Part shown: one piece after another, positions 16,984-26,414 of the stretch | Position numbering within the stretch: position 1 is the first letter of the stretch | How the letters are laid out: the number at the start of each line of letters is the position of its first letter | From: Phaeodactylibacter sp. | GTDB lineage: Bacteria; Bacteroidota; Bacteroidia; Chitinophagales; Saprospiraceae | Assembly: GCF_022763345.1 (NCBI RefSeq) | Contig: NZ_JALEGS010000084.1 | Location: 1 to 48,767 of the forward strand | Direction of reading: 5' to 3' | Length of the DNA: 48,767 nucleotides | Notes under the pieces: generated by a model | The model's database searches: none | Seen by the model: only the letters and a program-made list of their open reading frames with translations | What the model was told of the DNA's origin: nothing | Position numbers and translations under genes: made by a program

Positions 16984-17299
16984 TTATTGTGCCGCTGAAG
17001 GAACCTGCATCAGTAGTCACGATGACCTGATACGTTCCTGTGCCAAGACTGGAAATGCCATCACGGCAATAATTACTGCCGCAGCCTGTGATCGTAAGCT
17101 TGAGTACGCCAGCTTTGTACAGCTCAATGTTGAGGATGTCCTCGCTCGGGTCATTGGTGGACGTAATTAAGACTACGTTGTCTTCATTTCCCACATTACC
17201 TCCCAGCGTGTCTTCTGGCAGTGCCCCGGACCCATCGGGTGTACTCATGGGTAAAAAAAGACCTAAAACCGTTACAAATTGCAATAGTGTTTTCATCAT
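16973..17299 (-). CDS. Small secreted beta-sandwich protein, possibly DUF3244-like
   Basis: This 108-residue protein has a short N-terminal hydrophobic segment (about 4-18) that could be a signal peptide. A beta-rich C-terminal part ends in LGTGTYQVIVTTDAGSFSGTIIKT, the G-x-Y-x-(I/V)-x(n)-G-x-x-x-G pattern of small secreted beta-sandwich domains such as DUF3244. Two Cys (in CGSNYC) may form a disulphide. Its 3' end overlaps the convergent helical-protein gene by 11 bases. The gene call is moderate and the family resemblance weak. Confidence 0.6.
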   Translation of the reverse strand: MMKTLLQFVTVLGLFLPMSTPDGSGALPEDTLGGNVGNEDNVVLITSTNDPSEDILNIELYKAGVLKLTITGCGSNYCRDGISSLGTGTYQVIVTTDAGSFSGTIIKT

Positions 17300-17911
17300 A
17301 GTAAGTTTGAAATGAAAGAATAGGTAGTTCAGGCCTGCCCGGTGTGGCCTTGCCGTTGGGCAGGCATCGCAGGTTAGGCCGGTTCAGCTTTTTGAGCCTT
17401 TGCCTAAGCCTGTTTCCGCTTGGTGTACTTCTTTCGCAGGTAATTGCTATCTGTTTGCACCGTGGGTTTTACATCACGTACATTGTATGCTGATTTGTGG
17501 GTATAAGCCAGGCTGTTGCCAGCGTTACGCTTGCCTTGTCAGGGGCTTGATTCCGGGCTTTTGGCAAAAGGAGTTCAGCCCTGAGCAGGCGCGTGGTTCT
17601 GACTCAGCGTAGTAATCCGGTAAATTTGTTGCTTTGGTTTTCCGCTTTAAGGCGTACTGCATCATTGTACAGTAATAGGTGCAGATATAGTAGCCTCTTG
17701 TATGTTGTTAGTAAAATGGATAGGTGAAAAGATAAAAAGTAAATACTTAATCTTTTTTATCCGTAAGAAATGGTGAGATGGTTGCAGTGTTATAAATGTC
17801 AACGGCAAGGGAAATGAAAGCGTTCCCAACCAATCATGATTTTTTGAAGTTTTTTCGTTCAGAGGAAAAGCCAGTAAGGCTTCGGCTTTTTGCTTAACCG
17901 TTTAATAGAAA
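17300..17911. other. Non-coding gap, no gene seen
   Basis: More than 600 bases with no credible ORF; the short rightward frames have no start context or family likeness. cctgccc...gggcagg forms a dyad near 17334-17365. The 17640-17860 part is AT-rich. aagcc...ggctt with adjoining T-rich sequence near 17869-17892 may be an additional terminator. The leftward promoter of the small secreted-protein gene must lie near 17300. Confidence 0.5.
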
Positions 17912-17941
17912 GCGGAGACTGACCTTCCAGCCAGCCTCCGC
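17912..17941 (-). terminator. Probable terminator of the flotillin/ATPase operon
   Basis: gcggag and ctccgc close a 30-base hairpin with further internal pairing (ctg...cag). Read leftwards, the stem is followed by tttct. It lies about 70 bases past the ATPase stop codon. Confidence 0.55.
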
Positions 17942-18010
17942 GATAAAGTGCATCATCACTCTCTTTTGCAGAGCAGTTTTTCTGCCCGCTCTGCAGGTAT
18001 TTACTTCCAA

Positions 18011-21000
18011 TTACCCCGCCTCCAAGGCTTGCCGTATCCCCGACAGCCCCTCATTAAAGGCATCCATCTGTGCGATGACCTGCGCCATGCGGTCGCTGCC
18101 GTCCGCCCCGCCGAAGCGCTGCTTTTTCTGGAAGGCCGTTTTAATTGCCGACCAGCGCGCTGCCTCTTCGGGGCTCAGCCAACCGAGCAGTTCCTTCAGC
18201 TTGAGGAAGTTGGCCTCTGCATCTGAGGTCAGCGTCTGCACTTCGCCTTCGTAGTGGGCGAGAAGCAGGGTACGCAGCTCCGACTCGTTCATGATGGGGG
18301 CGATCTTCTCCGCCAGCTTGTTCATGTTGCGGTAGGAGCCTTGCAGCTTGAAGGCCGGCTCTGTGCGGTAGTCCTCCGCCATCGCTGCCGAACGGATGTA
18401 CGCCTGATTGACGGTCAGGACCACATCCCGGACTTTTAGCAGCAACTGCAACACCTTCCGGTAATCGGCTAGCTCCTGTGCGCTGTGGCTGCCTTCGTAC
18501 TCCAACCCTTCGAGCTGCCCGGTTTCCACGCTTTGAATGAGCATGTGCACATCCTTCATACTCCTGCCGGCAAGTTGCGCCAGAGTGGAGTTGGAAGTCA
18601 GGGCGTTTTCCAGATAGCTGAGCTTGAAGGCTGCTGCAGAATCCCCAATGATGTCGCCCAGGTTGTAGATGTCTGCGCGGTTGGCCAGCATGTCCGGGAT
18701 TTGAAAACGGTCACCGCTCTCCGTGTAGGGGTTGCCTGCCATGACCACAGCGAAGCGGCTGCCCCGCAAGTCGTAGGTTTTCGCCTTGCCTTTGTACACG
18801 CCCTCAATACGGCGCTGCGCATCGCAGAGGGAGATGAACTTCTGCAAGAACTCCGGATGGCAGTGCTGTATGTCGTCTACGTAGAGCATGACGTTATCGC
18901 CCATTTCCAGGGCTAGGTTCAGCTTCTCCAGCTCTTTGGCAGCAGCCATGCTATTGGCATCCTGCGGTGCCAGGGAGGTCACCTGATGCCCGATCGCCGG
19001 GCCATTGATTTTCATAAAAATGAGCCCCAGGCGGTTGGCGATGTATTCCATGAGCGTGGTCTTGCCGTAGCCGGGAGGGGACAGCAACAGCAGCAGGCCC
19101 ATGCGGTCGGTGCGGGCCTGCTCGCCCGCCGTGCCCATCTGCTTGGCAAGGTTGTCACCAAACAGGGGCAGGTACACCTTGTCAATAAGGCGGTTGCGCA
19201 CAAAACTGCTCATCACCCGGGGCTTGAAGCTGTCGAGTTGCAGGGCTTCTTTCGCTTCCGCCGTGATCGTCCGCTTCCGGCTTTGGAATTGCTCAAACAG
19301 GGGCACGGTTTCCCCGCAGTAGCGCTCCAGCTTGTCCATGAAGGCATGGAAGTTGAGCTCGTACCGGCCTTCCTTCAGCACAGGGTGGTCACTCCGCAGT
19401 CCCTTCAGTTGGCGGCTGGTCTGTAATTCGATCACCCGTGTTTTCTCAAAATCATCTGCGAACAACAACGCAGCAATTTCCTCCTGATACGGCAGCCACT
19501 GCGCCTCCCCTTGCTCCTCCAGAAAAGCATGCACCCATTTACGGATGAGGAGGTAACGCTCCCGGGGGCGCTCGCGCAGGGCATCGAGTGACTGCTTGAA
19601 GCGCTTCAGGGCTTTTTTACCGGAGAGCAGGTCTACAAACTGCCGGTACAGCTGCCCGGCTTCTGCACTGATGACAAAGTGGTCGTCCTGTGCCAGCTCG
19701 CGGAACAGGTACTCGGCGGCCCGCTCCACGGTGAAGGCCGGGAACAAACGGGTGTGATCCACAAAAGCCTGCAGGTCTTCTGTCAATTCCTCGATGAGGT
19801 AATCAAATTCCCGGGTATTGGGGAAGAGCTCCAGAATTTCGCCGGCGCTCTTGAGCTGCTTTTGGAGGAGAGCCTTACGGTCGGCTTCCACGAAGGCCGT
19901 CCACCAGCTTTTGGCGCAAGCCCGCACAGTGGGCGGGAAGCGCAGCAGCCCGATACCCTGACTCATTTCCAGCAGCGTAGAAAGCATAATCGTAGCGTCA
20001 GCATCGTGGATGCCCTTGGTGTAGCCCTCCGAGTAGCGCTGCCCGGCGGCCTTAGTTACGAGCGGTAGCAGCGCCCCTGTTTTGACCGGCCAGTCCGGAT
20101 GCTCCCGGTACAACTGGTAAGCCAGGTACTCGCTGCGGCAGACCTCCGGGTTTTCCGAAATCAGGCTTTGCTGCCAGACGGCTTGGGTGTGCAACAGCGC
20201 CTCATCCTCAATCGGCTCATAAAAGTTGGTGCCGGTGAGGTGGTACAACAATTGCCCGTCGTCCTGCACCACAGTCAGCTCCAGCGGCTGCACATTCACG
20301 GAGAAGCGGTGCTGCCCGAGGCGGATGATGTTCTCGCCTTCCTCGAAAAGCTCTTTGCGGTCGCGCAGGCTGCGCAGGGTGTCTTCCTTCAGCGTTTTCA
20401 GTTGGGTCTGTACGGCATTGGCTTTGTTGCTGTCATCGAGCTCCTGCAGTTGGCGGATGAGATCGCGTACTTTTTCCACCATCAGATCGGCAGCGAAGAA
20501 GCTGTTGACCTCGGCCTCCTCCTTAAAGGCAGCGGCGCGTTTTTGCATGCCGGACAGGATGCGGTCGGCGGCCTTCGCCAAATTAGCGGTACGGCTGTTG
20601 CGGGCTTCCACCAGGCTGTTCTTGCGGCTCTCCAGGGCGGCGTAGACCTCCTCCCGCTTGACGGACAGCTCGGTGATAAAGGCATCCACCTCTGCAAATT
20701 TGCCTTCCAGTTCTTCCAGCTGTACCATCAGCTTGGTGAGGTAGTCGTCGCACTTCTCCGGCGTATCGGCCAGGTCGAGGTAGTTGATGATGCTCTGATC
20801 CAGCAGCTTGAGCTGTGCATCGAACTCGGCTTTGGACTCCTGCGTGCGGAACTGCTTCCCGCGCTGCTTCACCGCCGCTTTATGCTGATTGAGCAGCGTG
20901 AAAAGGGCAGAAATGCCATCAATGATGCGGGTGGTCTGCGTCGCATCCTCGATTTTCAGGTTACTGACGATCTCGATGAGCAATTCCAGGGCCTTGCCAA

Positions 21001-22837
21001 TCTCATCAAAGGCGGCTTCCAGTTCCGCTGCCTGCCGGGCCGTTTCCAATTGGGGAATGCGGGCGGCTTCGGCTTCAATCTGCTTGTGGTAGGGGAGCAG
21101 GGCATCCTCTTTCAGCAAAAAGGCTACACAGTCTTCTGCCAGTTGCGACTGCGCTTTTTGGGCTTGCTCCTCCAGTGCATCCACTTGCTCTATGTCGGCA
21201 TAGCGCAGCTCGCGCAGCCCGGCGATGTCTCCCCGGAGTGCCCGCAGCCCGGCCAGGTTGGCCACGAAGTCCTCAATACGGTCGAAGGAAGCGCGGCGGA
21301 TGGCGTCAAAGCGTGCCTGTGCTTCTTTTTCCACCCGCTGCATTTCTGCCTGATCGCGCCGTTGTGCACTTACTTTTTTCTCGTATTCCTCAATGGCTGT
21401 ATTGGCCGTTTGCCGTAAGGCTTTTAGGGGCGCATCCAGTTGGAAAGCGTCCGGCTGATCGATCCAGTAGTAGCGGTCGAGTACATCGGTGGTGCGCTTG
21501 ACGAGCTCATCGTAGAGATTGGCGTAGGCGTCCTCTTTTCCCGTAAGGGTGAGGATCTCCTGGCACTCGGCCATAGCGCGCACGATGTCCTTGTTGCCTA
21601 CTTTGTACAGGTAGGCATCCGTATGCTCGGAAGGGATGACCTCCCCTTCGAGGAAAGGCGTTTGCCAAATCTGCAGCACGTGGTGCTTGGTAGGCTCTTC
21701 CTCGGCTTTGAAGTAGGCTAGCTCTCCGTTTGGGAAAAGGGTGAAACCATTGCAGACGATAGGCGTGGCTACTTCCTGATTGATGATGTTGTAATGCAGC
21801 AGCAGATAGGTGCCGCTGTCCGCTCCGTAGAACACAAACAGGAAGTCCTCCCCATTGGGCGAAGCAATCCGCTTTTTGAACAGCAGCCCGGTCGGAGAGT
21901 GGTCGAAAAGCTTGTACTCCCCCGTTTGCAGGTAGTAGCCATTGGCAAAGATGAGGCCCTGCTGATCGGGCAGCAGTACGCCGGAATCTGCCAGTGCCGC
22001 TACGCGCTCTATGCTCTGCATCTTCTCATTGAAAACAAAGTAGCGGTAGTCTTCCTGATAGGGCTTGATGCGCAGGGCAATAAGATGCCCAAGGTCGGCA
22101 TAGGCAAATTCCGCATCGTCCAGGGTTTGGTCTTTGTACTCTACCGGCTCGGTGTAAATGCCCCGCCCGTCATCGGTATTGTCCTCTACCTTGATGGTCA
22201 GGTCGCCCCCGGTCGTTTCCACAAATACCCGGTCGAGGATGGAGACATGCGGGTGCCGACCGTGGCGCTGCTCGTCCCGCCCGGCCTGCTGCCAGCGGAA
22301 TTCATACTGATTGGGAAAGCGTACTTCCTGATCGGAGCGGTTATCAACGTACAGTAAGCCCTCGTCCGTGCGCAGCCACTTGAAGGCTTTGAAGTCCGTG
22401 CCGCCCGGCTTAAGGTTGAAAATCATGTACAGGTGACGGCCCCGCTGTGCAAAGCGCGCAAAGTAAGCCTCCTTGTAGTAGCGGTAGAGGTTGTGGAAGT
22501 CGGTCTGAAATTCCTCTTTTTGCAAGAGCGACAACCCGGCCTCCTCGAACCCCTTGCCGTGGAAGCGGTAAATGCTGAAGACGTCCGTCAGCTGTATGCC
22601 GGTGCGCAACCCGAGGTGGACATTGTAGCCCAGGATGCAGTGCTCGCCTACCGCCACGATATCGCGCGCCGTACAGTAATTGCCGGTCGTGATGCGGTCG
22701 TTGGCAATCAGTGCGCTCTCCACCGCGCCGAAGACGTCCCTGCGGGCGGTATTAAGCTGCTGTAGCCGGTTGCGCAGCTCATCGGCTTGCTGCTGCAGGC
22801 GGTTGCGGATGATATCGTAGGTGGTGGTTTGCGTCAT
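18011..22837 (-). CDS. Giant coiled-coil AAA+ ATPase, DUF3686 'DNA repair ATPase' family
   Basis: This 1608-residue cytoplasmic protein has three parts. Residues about 40-430 are beta-rich and propeller-like, matching the DUF3686 ('ATPase involved in DNA repair') region. Residues about 470-900 are long charged coiled coils. Residues about 1250-1500 are an AAA+ module with Walker A SPPGYGKTTL (about 1252-1261), Walker B VMLYVDDIQHC (about 1313-1323) and an AGNPYTESGDRF sensor region. The 'DNA repair' label is historical and not supported by anything here. It is the last gene of the operon with the flotillin and YqiJ-like genes, which points to a role at the membrane, perhaps remodelling flotillin assemblies. 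The family call is good; the function is inference. Confidence 0.9.
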   Translation of the reverse strand: MTQTTTYDIIRNRLQQQADELRNRLQQLNTARRDVFGAVESALIANDRITTGNYCTARDIVAVGEHCILGYNVHLGLRTGIQLTDVFSIYRFHGKGFEEAGLSLLQKEEFQTDFHNLYRYYKEAYFARFAQRGRHLYMIFNLKPGGTDFKAFKWLRTDEGLLYVDNRSDQEVRFPNQYEFRWQQAGRDEQRHGRHPHVSILDRVFVETTGGDLTIKVEDNTDDGRGIYTEPVEYKDQTLDDAEFAYADLGHLIALRIKPYQEDYRYFVFNEKMQSIERVAALADSGVLLPDQQGLIFANGYYLQTGEYKLFDHSPTGLLFKKRIASPNGEDFLFVFYGADSGTYLLLHYNIINQEVATPIVCNGFTLFPNGELAYFKAEEEPTKHHVLQIWQTPFLEGEVIPSEHTDAYLYKVGNKDIVRAMAECQEILTLTGKEDAYANLYDELVKRTTDVLDRYYWIDQPDAFQLDAPLKALRQTANTAIEEYEKKVSAQRRDQAEMQRVEKEAQARFDAIRRASFDRIEDFVANLAGLRALRGDIAGLRELRYADIEQVDALEEQAQKAQSQLAEDCVAFLLKEDALLPYHKQIEAEAARIPQLETARQAAELEAAFDEIGKALELLIEIVSNLKIEDATQTTRIIDGISALFTLLNQHKAAVKQRGKQFRTQESKAEFDAQLKLLDQSIINYLDLADTPEKCDDYLTKLMVQLEELEGKFAEVDAFITELSVKREEVYAALESRKNSLVEARNSRTANLAKAADRILSGMQKRAAAFKEEAEVNSFFAADLMVEKVRDLIRQLQELDDSNKANAVQTQLKTLKEDTLRSLRDRKELFEEGENIIRLGQHRFSVNVQPLELTVVQDDGQLLYHLTGTNFYEPIEDEALLHTQAVWQQSLISENPEVCRSEYLAYQLYREHPDWPVKTGALLPLVTKAAGQRYSEGYTKGIHDADATIMLSTLLEMSQGIGLLRFPPTVRACAKSWWTAFVEADRKALLQKQLKSAGEILELFPNTREFDYLIEELTEDLQAFVDHTRLFPAFTVERAAEYLFRELAQDDHFVISAEAGQLYRQFVDLLSGKKALKRFKQSLDALRERPRERYLLIRKWVHAFLEEQGEAQWLPYQEEIAALLFADDFEKTRVIELQTSRQLKGLRSDHPVLKEGRYELNFHAFMDKLERYCGETVPLFEQFQSRKRTITAEAKEALQLDSFKPRVMSSFVRNRLIDKVYLPLFGDNLAKQMGTAGEQARTDRMGLLLLLSPPGYGKTTLMEYIANRLGLIFMKINGPAIGHQVTSLAPQDANSMAAAKELEKLNLALEMGDNVMLYVDDIQHCHPEFLQKFISLCDAQRRIEGVYKGKAKTYDLRGSRFAVVMAGNPYTESGDRFQIPDMLANRADIYNLGDIIGDSAAAFKLSYLENALTSNSTLAQLAGRSMKDVHMLIQSVETGQLEGLEYEGSHSAQELADYRKVLQLLLKVRDVVLTVNQAYIRSAAMAEDYRTEPAFKLQGSYRNMNKLAEKIAPIMNESELRTLLLAHYEGEVQTLTSDAEANFLKLKELLGWLSPEEAARWSAIKTAFQKKQRFGGADGSDRMAQVIAQMDAFNEGLSGIRQALEAG

Positions 22838-22930
22838 TATTTGAGGTTTTGTTGGTTTGAAATGGGCGGCTATGGAGCCCCCTGGAGGAGGCTGCCAACT
22901 TCGCTGAAGCTACGTCGGCCAGAGAAGGAT

Positions 22931-23048
22931 GAGGTTGAGGCAAAGCTAACGTATACGCCCGGGTCGGCAGCAAGCTGCCTATCGCCCTCAGAGGATAAAG
23001 GCAGCTTGCTGCCGCGCCCGGAGTACATGCCGTGTCTGCCTCAACCTT
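22931..23048. repeat. Long imperfect inverted repeat between flotillin and ATPase genes
   Basis: The perfect core is ggcagcaagctgcct (22966-22980) against aggcagcttgctgcc (22999-23013), with an 18-base loop. The pairing extends outwards with interruptions through gcccggg/cgcccgg and gaggttgaggca (22931-22942) / tgcctcaacctt (23037-23048). Within the operon mRNA it would fold into a strong hairpin about 118 bases long. It could protect or attenuate, so lowering ATPase output relative to flotillin. It has no T-run like a canonical terminator. Confidence 0.8.
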
Positions 23049-23079
23049 AACCTCAACCTCAGCCTACCCTGGAATTCCC

Positions 23080-25203
23080 CTAGAGCAACTGCCCCGCACT
23101 AAGCGCCCCCAGCCCCAGCTCCTCCACTTTGGCCGTCAGGCGCTTGAGCAGGCTTTTCTCCTCCACGGTGCCGGACTGCTCGCCGAGGCGCAGCAGCAGA
23201 GCGGTGAGGGTCAGGTCCTTGATGTCGTCCATCGTCAGGCCGGCGCGGCGGATGAGGTTGCCCAGTTGGGGGAGCAGGCCCTCGCCGTTGCCGGATGCGG
23301 AAGACAGCAGGTTTTGGCTCAGGCTGTTCAGGTGGCTGCTGTGGTTGAGCAGGCCGTCGATGCTCTTGCCGCGCTGTACGGAATTGAGGATGCTGTTGAC
23401 GAACTGCATCTCGCCTCCGACGATGTCGATATTGGCGTGCTTCATCGCCTCGCCCAGGACACCCGCCTGTGCGTTGGCGATGTCTTTGGAGACGTTGATA
23501 TTGGCCAACTGAATCTCCTTCTCGGTCTCCAGGCGCAGCTTGAACTCCTCGTGCTCGCGGCCTACGCCGTCCAGCTCCTTCATGGCGTTGGCTTTCTGCT
23601 CGATGCCCTTAGCTTCAGCCGCAAACTTCAGCTCCAGTACGCGGGCTTCGGCTTGTCCTTTCTCATCGGCCACTTCTGCCTCAGCACGGCCCTGCTTGCG
23701 CAGTGCTTCTGCCTTGGCTTCTATGCCGATGGCTTCAGCCTGTGCCTTGCGCTCCAGCACGCTGGCTTCCAGTTTGCCTTCCAGCTCTTTGGCTTTTGCC
23801 TTGGCCTCGATGACCTGCGCTTCGGACAATCCGATGGTGGCCTCCTCGGCAGCAGTCGCCTCGGCCTGAATCTTGCGGGCTTCGGCTTCTTTCTCGGCGG
23901 CGTTCTTCTCCGCTTCGGCATCAATCAGGAGCTTCTCGGCGTTGATCTCGGCGGCCAGTTTGGCGGCTTCGGCCAGCTTCTGCTGCTCGATGACGGTGGC
24001 TTCGCCCTTGGCCTGTGCTTGGATAACTTCCTTTTTCCGCAAACGCTCGGCCTCGGCCAGCACCTTGGTGTCTTTGATGACTTCCTCCTGCTCGACCACC
24101 TTCTTTTCGACCATGATGCGGTCGCGGATGACGTCTTGTATGTTCTTCTTCTCCTCTTCCACCGCGCGCTGCTTCTCGATCTCCGCCAGGGTGACGATCT
24201 TTTCGCGCTCGGTGCGCTCCAGCATACGGTCTTTCTCTACGCGCTCCTGCTCAATGGCTTCGGTGCGCTCTTTGTTCTTCAGGGCAACGATGACCTGCCG
24301 CATGCGGTTCTCTTCCGCTACCTGCAGTTCTTCTTCGGTCTTGATGCGGACCATCTCGGAGCGAAGACGCTCCTCTTCATTGATCTTGGCAATCTCGGCA
24401 GCTTCCCGTGCCTTGATGTTAGCAATCTCGCGCTTCTGCCGCTCTTCTTTCTCAATGAGTTGGCGCTCGTATTCCAGTATGGCTTCCTTCGCCTCCGCAT
24501 TTTGCTCGGTGATGGTCTTCTCCTCCTCGCGGCGGATGAAGTTGGCCTTCACCTTCTGCTGGGCGGTGAGCTCCGTGATCTTCTTGATACCCTCAGCGTC
24601 CAGGATGTTGTTCTCCTTGAGGTAGCTGATGTCGGTCTGCTCCAGGTAGTCAATGGAGGCATCTTCGAGGATGTAGCCATTCAGGTTGAGCCCAATGGCG
24701 TTCTGTATTTCCGAATTGAATTTCTCGCGGCTGTCGTAGAGCTCTACGAAGTCGAAGCGCTTGCCCACCGTTTTGATGGCTTCGGAAAACTTGGCTTCAA
24801 ACAGCTCCCGCAACGTCGCCGTATCGGAGGCCCGCTGACAGCCGATAGACTGCGCGACCTTTTTGATGTCGGCTACTTCCTTATTGATGCGTACAAAAAA
24901 GACGACTTTCGTATCGGCGCGGATATTGTCCTTGCAAATGAGGCCATCCTCTTTCATACGGCTGATTTCGATGGTGCGGACGCTGAGGTCCATCACTTCG
25001 TACATCTGAATGCCGGGCACTACAATGATGCCGTTTTCGATGGCGACTTTAGTGCCGCCCACGCCGGTACGGATAATGGCTTTGCCCTGAGGCACCTTTT
25101 TGTACCAGCTGATGAGCATGACGATGAGGCCAAAAATCACCAGCAGGCTAATGCCGAGTACGGCCCAGCCCAGAGGGCCGGCCAGGTTTTGGAGTAAGAT
25201 CAT
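23080..25203 (-). CDS. Flotillin-family protein (YqiK-like)
   Basis: This 707-residue protein has one N-terminal membrane segment (about 10-32), an SPFH/band-7 domain (about 35-240, starting VPQGKAIIRTGVGGTKV), and a very long Ala/Glu/Lys-rich coiled coil (about 240-580). A C-terminal flotillin-like segment ends in a helical oligomerisation region. Flotillins scaffold membrane microdomains and cap large oligomeric cages. E. coli YqiK is shorter at about 550 residues; the difference lies mainly in the coiled coil. It lies 43 bases downstream of the YqiJ-like gene and upstream of the giant ATPase, all read leftwards. The long rightward open frame on the opposite strand is an artefact of the EA-rich codons. 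Confidence 0.95.
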   Translation of the reverse strand: MILLQNLAGPLGWAVLGISLLVIFGLIVMLISWYKKVPQGKAIIRTGVGGTKVAIENGIIVVPGIQMYEVMDLSVRTIEISRMKEDGLICKDNIRADTKVVFFVRINKEVADIKKVAQSIGCQRASDTATLRELFEAKFSEAIKTVGKRFDFVELYDSREKFNSEIQNAIGLNLNGYILEDASIDYLEQTDISYLKENNILDAEGIKKITELTAQQKVKANFIRREEEKTITEQNAEAKEAILEYERQLIEKEERQKREIANIKAREAAEIAKINEEERLRSEMVRIKTEEELQVAEENRMRQVIVALKNKERTEAIEQERVEKDRMLERTEREKIVTLAEIEKQRAVEEEKKNIQDVIRDRIMVEKKVVEQEEVIKDTKVLAEAERLRKKEVIQAQAKGEATVIEQQKLAEAAKLAAEINAEKLLIDAEAEKNAAEKEAEARKIQAEATAAEEATIGLSEAQVIEAKAKAKELEGKLEASVLERKAQAEAIGIEAKAEALRKQGRAEAEVADEKGQAEARVLELKFAAEAKGIEQKANAMKELDGVGREHEEFKLRLETEKEIQLANINVSKDIANAQAGVLGEAMKHANIDIVGGEMQFVNSILNSVQRGKSIDGLLNHSSHLNSLSQNLLSSASGNGEGLLPQLGNLIRRAGLTMDDIKDLTLTALLLRLGEQSGTVEEKSLLKRLTAKVEELGLGALSAGQLL

Positions 25204-25246
25204 TATGTTACGATTTTAAGGGTTGGTCAAAAAATGAAGTCGGATT

Positions 25247-25930
25247 TTACAGCACTGTGCTGCGCTCCGGCGGGTCCTCCTCCGGGTACGCCCGGACGAG
25301 GTAGTGGCTGCCATCGGGCGCGGCCCGGGAGACGATGGCTTTGGTACCGCTCGGCAGCTGTAGCTCCGGAACAGCGGTCTTAACGTAGATGAGCAGCTCG
25401 TCGTCTTCAGCCTGTACCCGTGCCTGCCCCATTTGCGTGAAGCTGGCGGGCAGGATGAGCTCGCAGGCCTGCCCGATGTAGTCCATAGGCTGGGCTTCTT
25501 TGCTGATTTGCTCGAAGAGCGGCACGAAGGGCGTCGTAACCACCTTGGCGGCAAACAGTCCGATGAACAGGATGGGAATTGCCGTAGCCAATGCATAGCC
25601 CAGGCTGTAGTGCCCGAGGTAGTGGTTGCCCAAAATGGCGAGCACCCAGGCGGTGAGCACCGTCACGGTGATGATCAGCATGAAGGGTACACGCCCGAAG
25701 TTGAAAAAGTGCAGTGCTCCGGCAAACCAGCCGCTCATGCCGCCGGCGTCCACATCGGTATCCACGTCTGCGTCCACATCCACCTCAGCATCGATATCAA
25801 AGTCGAAAGCACTCAGGTCCACCGCTCCGAAGATGACGGAGAGCCAGTACAGGACCACCAGGCCCAGCAGCAAGGTAAAGGGCAGGTTCACGCCTGCCAT
25901 TGCAGCGTTGAGTAAGTCTTGCATAGGCAT
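25247..25930 (-). CDS. YqiJ-like membrane protein with OB-fold (NfeD-like) tail
   Basis: This 227-residue protein has an N-terminal membrane segment (about 12-35), an acidic Asp-rich loop (DFDIDAEVDVDADVDTDVD), two or three further membrane segments (about 70-140), and a soluble C-terminal beta-barrel (about 155-215). The tail begins with YIGQACELILP, as in NfeD/YqiJ OB-fold domains. YqiJ and NfeD proteins pair with flotillins and SPFH proteins, and here the flotillin gene follows at 43 bases. It is probably the membrane partner of that flotillin and the promoter-proximal gene of the operon. The alternative start two codons later is equally acceptable. Confidence 0.9.
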   Translation of the reverse strand: MPMQDLLNAAMAGVNLPFTLLLGLVVLYWLSVIFGAVDLSAFDFDIDAEVDVDADVDTDVDAGGMSGWFAGALHFFNFGRVPFMLIITVTVLTAWVLAILGNHYLGHYSLGYALATAIPILFIGLFAAKVVTTPFVPLFEQISKEAQPMDYIGQACELILPASFTQMGQARVQAEDDELLIYVKTAVPELQLPSGTKAIVSRAAPDGSHYLVRAYPEEDPPERSTVL

Positions 25931-26414
25931 ACCATTTTCAAGCTTGCAGAGGCACAGAGACCGCTGTAAGCAAGGTTGTACAATGATGTTGTTGGTGTCG
26001 GGGAGGCGCTATACCGACGACGAAATGGTATCCAAATGGACTATTTCGTGTCGGCATAAACTCGTCCGATGCGTTTTGCTGTAACGCTCGACCCTATTGT
26101 TCCGAGTTTAGCCAAGAGCGGAGGTGCTCTTTCCTAATCTTCAGTATATAATTTCGGAAATTTCAGTTTCTTACCGGAGTATTTCCGAATACAGTCTTAA
26201 AATGTGTTAAAATCAGGAGATTTTTCGATTTTCCTCGGCGAAGCTGTATGAAATTACGACGAAAATGGGCTGTACGCCGGGTAACTATTTAGCCGCAGCG
26301 TAAATAAGCTGGGCTGGCCTGCTGAGCAAGCTGGGGTGAAAACACATTCACGCATTGAAACCAGCTGCAAAAAAAACTGCTATTTTGAGCAGCGATATAT
26401 CAACCTGGATCATT
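25931..26414. promoter_or_regulatory. Divergent intergenic region with a dyad upstream of the YqiJ operon
   Basis: About 480 bases between divergent units. ccgac(g)acgaaat (26014-26026) pairs with atttcgtgtcgg (26043-26054), a 12-base dyad that could be an operator or mRNA hairpin. AT-rich tracts at 26140-26230 may hold promoters. No gene is seen. The exact promoter for the leftward operon cannot be picked by eye. Confidence 0.45.

Noticed and set aside
17400..17612. Possible 70-residue rightward gene in the gap before the ATPase operon
   Set aside because: Cys-rich and irregular, no start context, no family resemblance, no neighbour on the same strand.
20099..21418. A 439-codon rightward frame inside the ATPase gene
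   Set aside because: Antisense shadow of the coiled-coil part of the ATPase; the leftward frame has continuous family-like sequence and a full AAA+ module.
18011..22837. Reading the ATPase as an SMC/RecN-like DNA repair protein
   Set aside because: The ATPase module is AAA+ with Walker A and B close together, not an ABC head split by coiled coils, and the operon points to the membrane.
23032..25197. A 721-codon open frame on the strand opposite the flotillin gene
   Set aside because: It mirrors the Ala/Glu/Lys-rich coiled coil of flotillin, which biases the antisense frame away from stops. It has no sensible protein features and the flotillin frame is a clear homologue.
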